From an uncultured Eubacteriales bacterium (GTDB lineage Bacteria > Bacillota > Clostridia > Christensenellales > CAG-138): 25,326 bases of DNA. Location: NCBI GenBank assembly GCA_900547135.1, contig URFJ01000013.1:1-25326 (forward strand), given 5' to 3'. Positions 24,968-25,326 of the stretch are shown here, in pieces. Made by a program: the position numbers and the translations under genes. The notes under the pieces were generated by a model that was not told the DNA's origin, made no database searches, and was given only the letters and a program-made list of their open reading frames with translations. Every line of letters begins with the position of its first letter. Position 1 is the first letter of the stretch.

Positions 24968-25326
24968 CTATATGGTCAGCAGCTTAGGGTTGTGTCTGCC
25001 CACATAATCTAAAACAGCCTCAAATATCAGCTCCTGCCCCTTCTCGTTGGGGTGTATACCGTCGTTGCAGATATAATCGCGGTAATTCGATGTTCGCAAT
25101 AGCGCGTAGCGTATGTTTATAAGCGCTGTAGACGTAATCTCCGCCACATATTCAAGCGCCGAATTGTATCTTTCGTGCCACCAGTATATGCGGCCGACCT
25201 GGCCGAGCCACTTAAGAACGCTTTTTCCCATCTCAACGCTTCCTTTGGTGAAAAACTTGAAGTAGCGGTCAGCGTCTATCGGCGGCAGGTTTATAAGAAC
25301 CGGTTTTACGCCAAGCTCCCGCCCGC
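24968..25326 (-). CDS. SGNH/GDSL-type hydrolase, C-terminal part (5' end outside window)
   Basis: The minus-strand frame is open from the window edge (beginning GRELGVKPVLINLPPIDADR) to TAG at 24968-24970, 118 residues. NDGIHPNEKGQELIF near the end is block V of the SGNH family, carrying the catalytic Asp and His (DGIH). The region VLINLPPIDADRYF...WWHERYN matches the layout of SGNH hydrolases acting on acyl or acetyl esters. The nucleophile Ser block lies beyond the window. The ATG at 25231 is internal, not the start. No terminator is obvious downstream; the gene is convergent with the RraB-like gene. Confidence 0.8.
   Translation of the reverse strand, partial: GRELGVKPVLINLPPIDADRYFKFFTKGSVEMGKSVLKWLGQVGRIYWWHERYNSALEYVAEITSTALINIRYALLRTSNYRDYICNDGIHPNEKGQELIFEAVLDYVGRHNPKLLTI

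Overview
The window looks like an ordinary chromosomal stretch of a low-to-mid GC Bacillota, most likely of the class Clostridia. Reasons: the protein families (MutS2, a long peptidase-U32 protein, Hsp33, a YqeM-type methyltransferase, DUF5685, DUF523, an OmpR/histidine-kinase/HtrA cluster), strong AGGAGG ribosome binding sites, frequent ATA and AGG codons, and CCA encoded in every tRNA gene. I see no phage, insertion sequence, CRISPR array or conjugation gene. The organism cannot be named from this sequence.

Layout. (1) 1-690: the 3' end of an unidentified + strand gene, then a minus-strand tRNA array (Val, Asp, Thr, Tyr, Leu in transcription order) with a perfect-consensus promoter and a hairpin terminator. 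(2) 890-3401: a Na+/phosphate cotransporter-like protein and a methyltransferase. (3) 3402-3689: a gap holding what looks like a broken minus-strand gene end. (4) 3690-8159: a compact + strand operon of a YqeM-like methyltransferase, Hsp33 (hslO), a large TPR protein and an RlmL-like THUMP methyltransferase. (5) 8341-10503: DUF5685 protein, J-domain protein with a Cys-rich tail, and a small membrane protein, behind an extended -10 promoter and closed by a bidirectional terminator. (6) 10696-16579, minus strand: phosphohexomutase; HtrA protease with its own promoter and a dyad over its -35; histidine kinase; response regulator; DUF523 protein behind another dyad. (7) 16700-22022, minus strand: a solute-binding-like protein, a U32/RlhA-like protein and MutS2, with gaps of 5 and 23 bp. 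(8) 22199-24803: a short alanyl-tRNA synthetase and a DUF695/RraB-like protein. (9) 24968-25326: the C-terminal part of an SGNH/GDSL hydrolase.

How it fits together. Much of the content concerns translation and protein quality control: tRNAs, AlaRS, rRNA modification (RlmL-like, U32), the MutS2 ribosome/DNA factor, Hsp33, a J protein and HtrA. The response regulator, kinase and HtrA resemble an envelope-stress unit. The most interesting items are: the DUF5685/J-domain/membrane cassette, where DUF5685 has two aspartate-rich motifs spaced like those of isoprenoid synthases; the AlaRS, which lacks both the beta-barrel part of its editing region and C-Ala; the shared -35 element between the divergent alaS and solute-binding-protein promoters; and the dyads over the htrA and DUF523 promoters.
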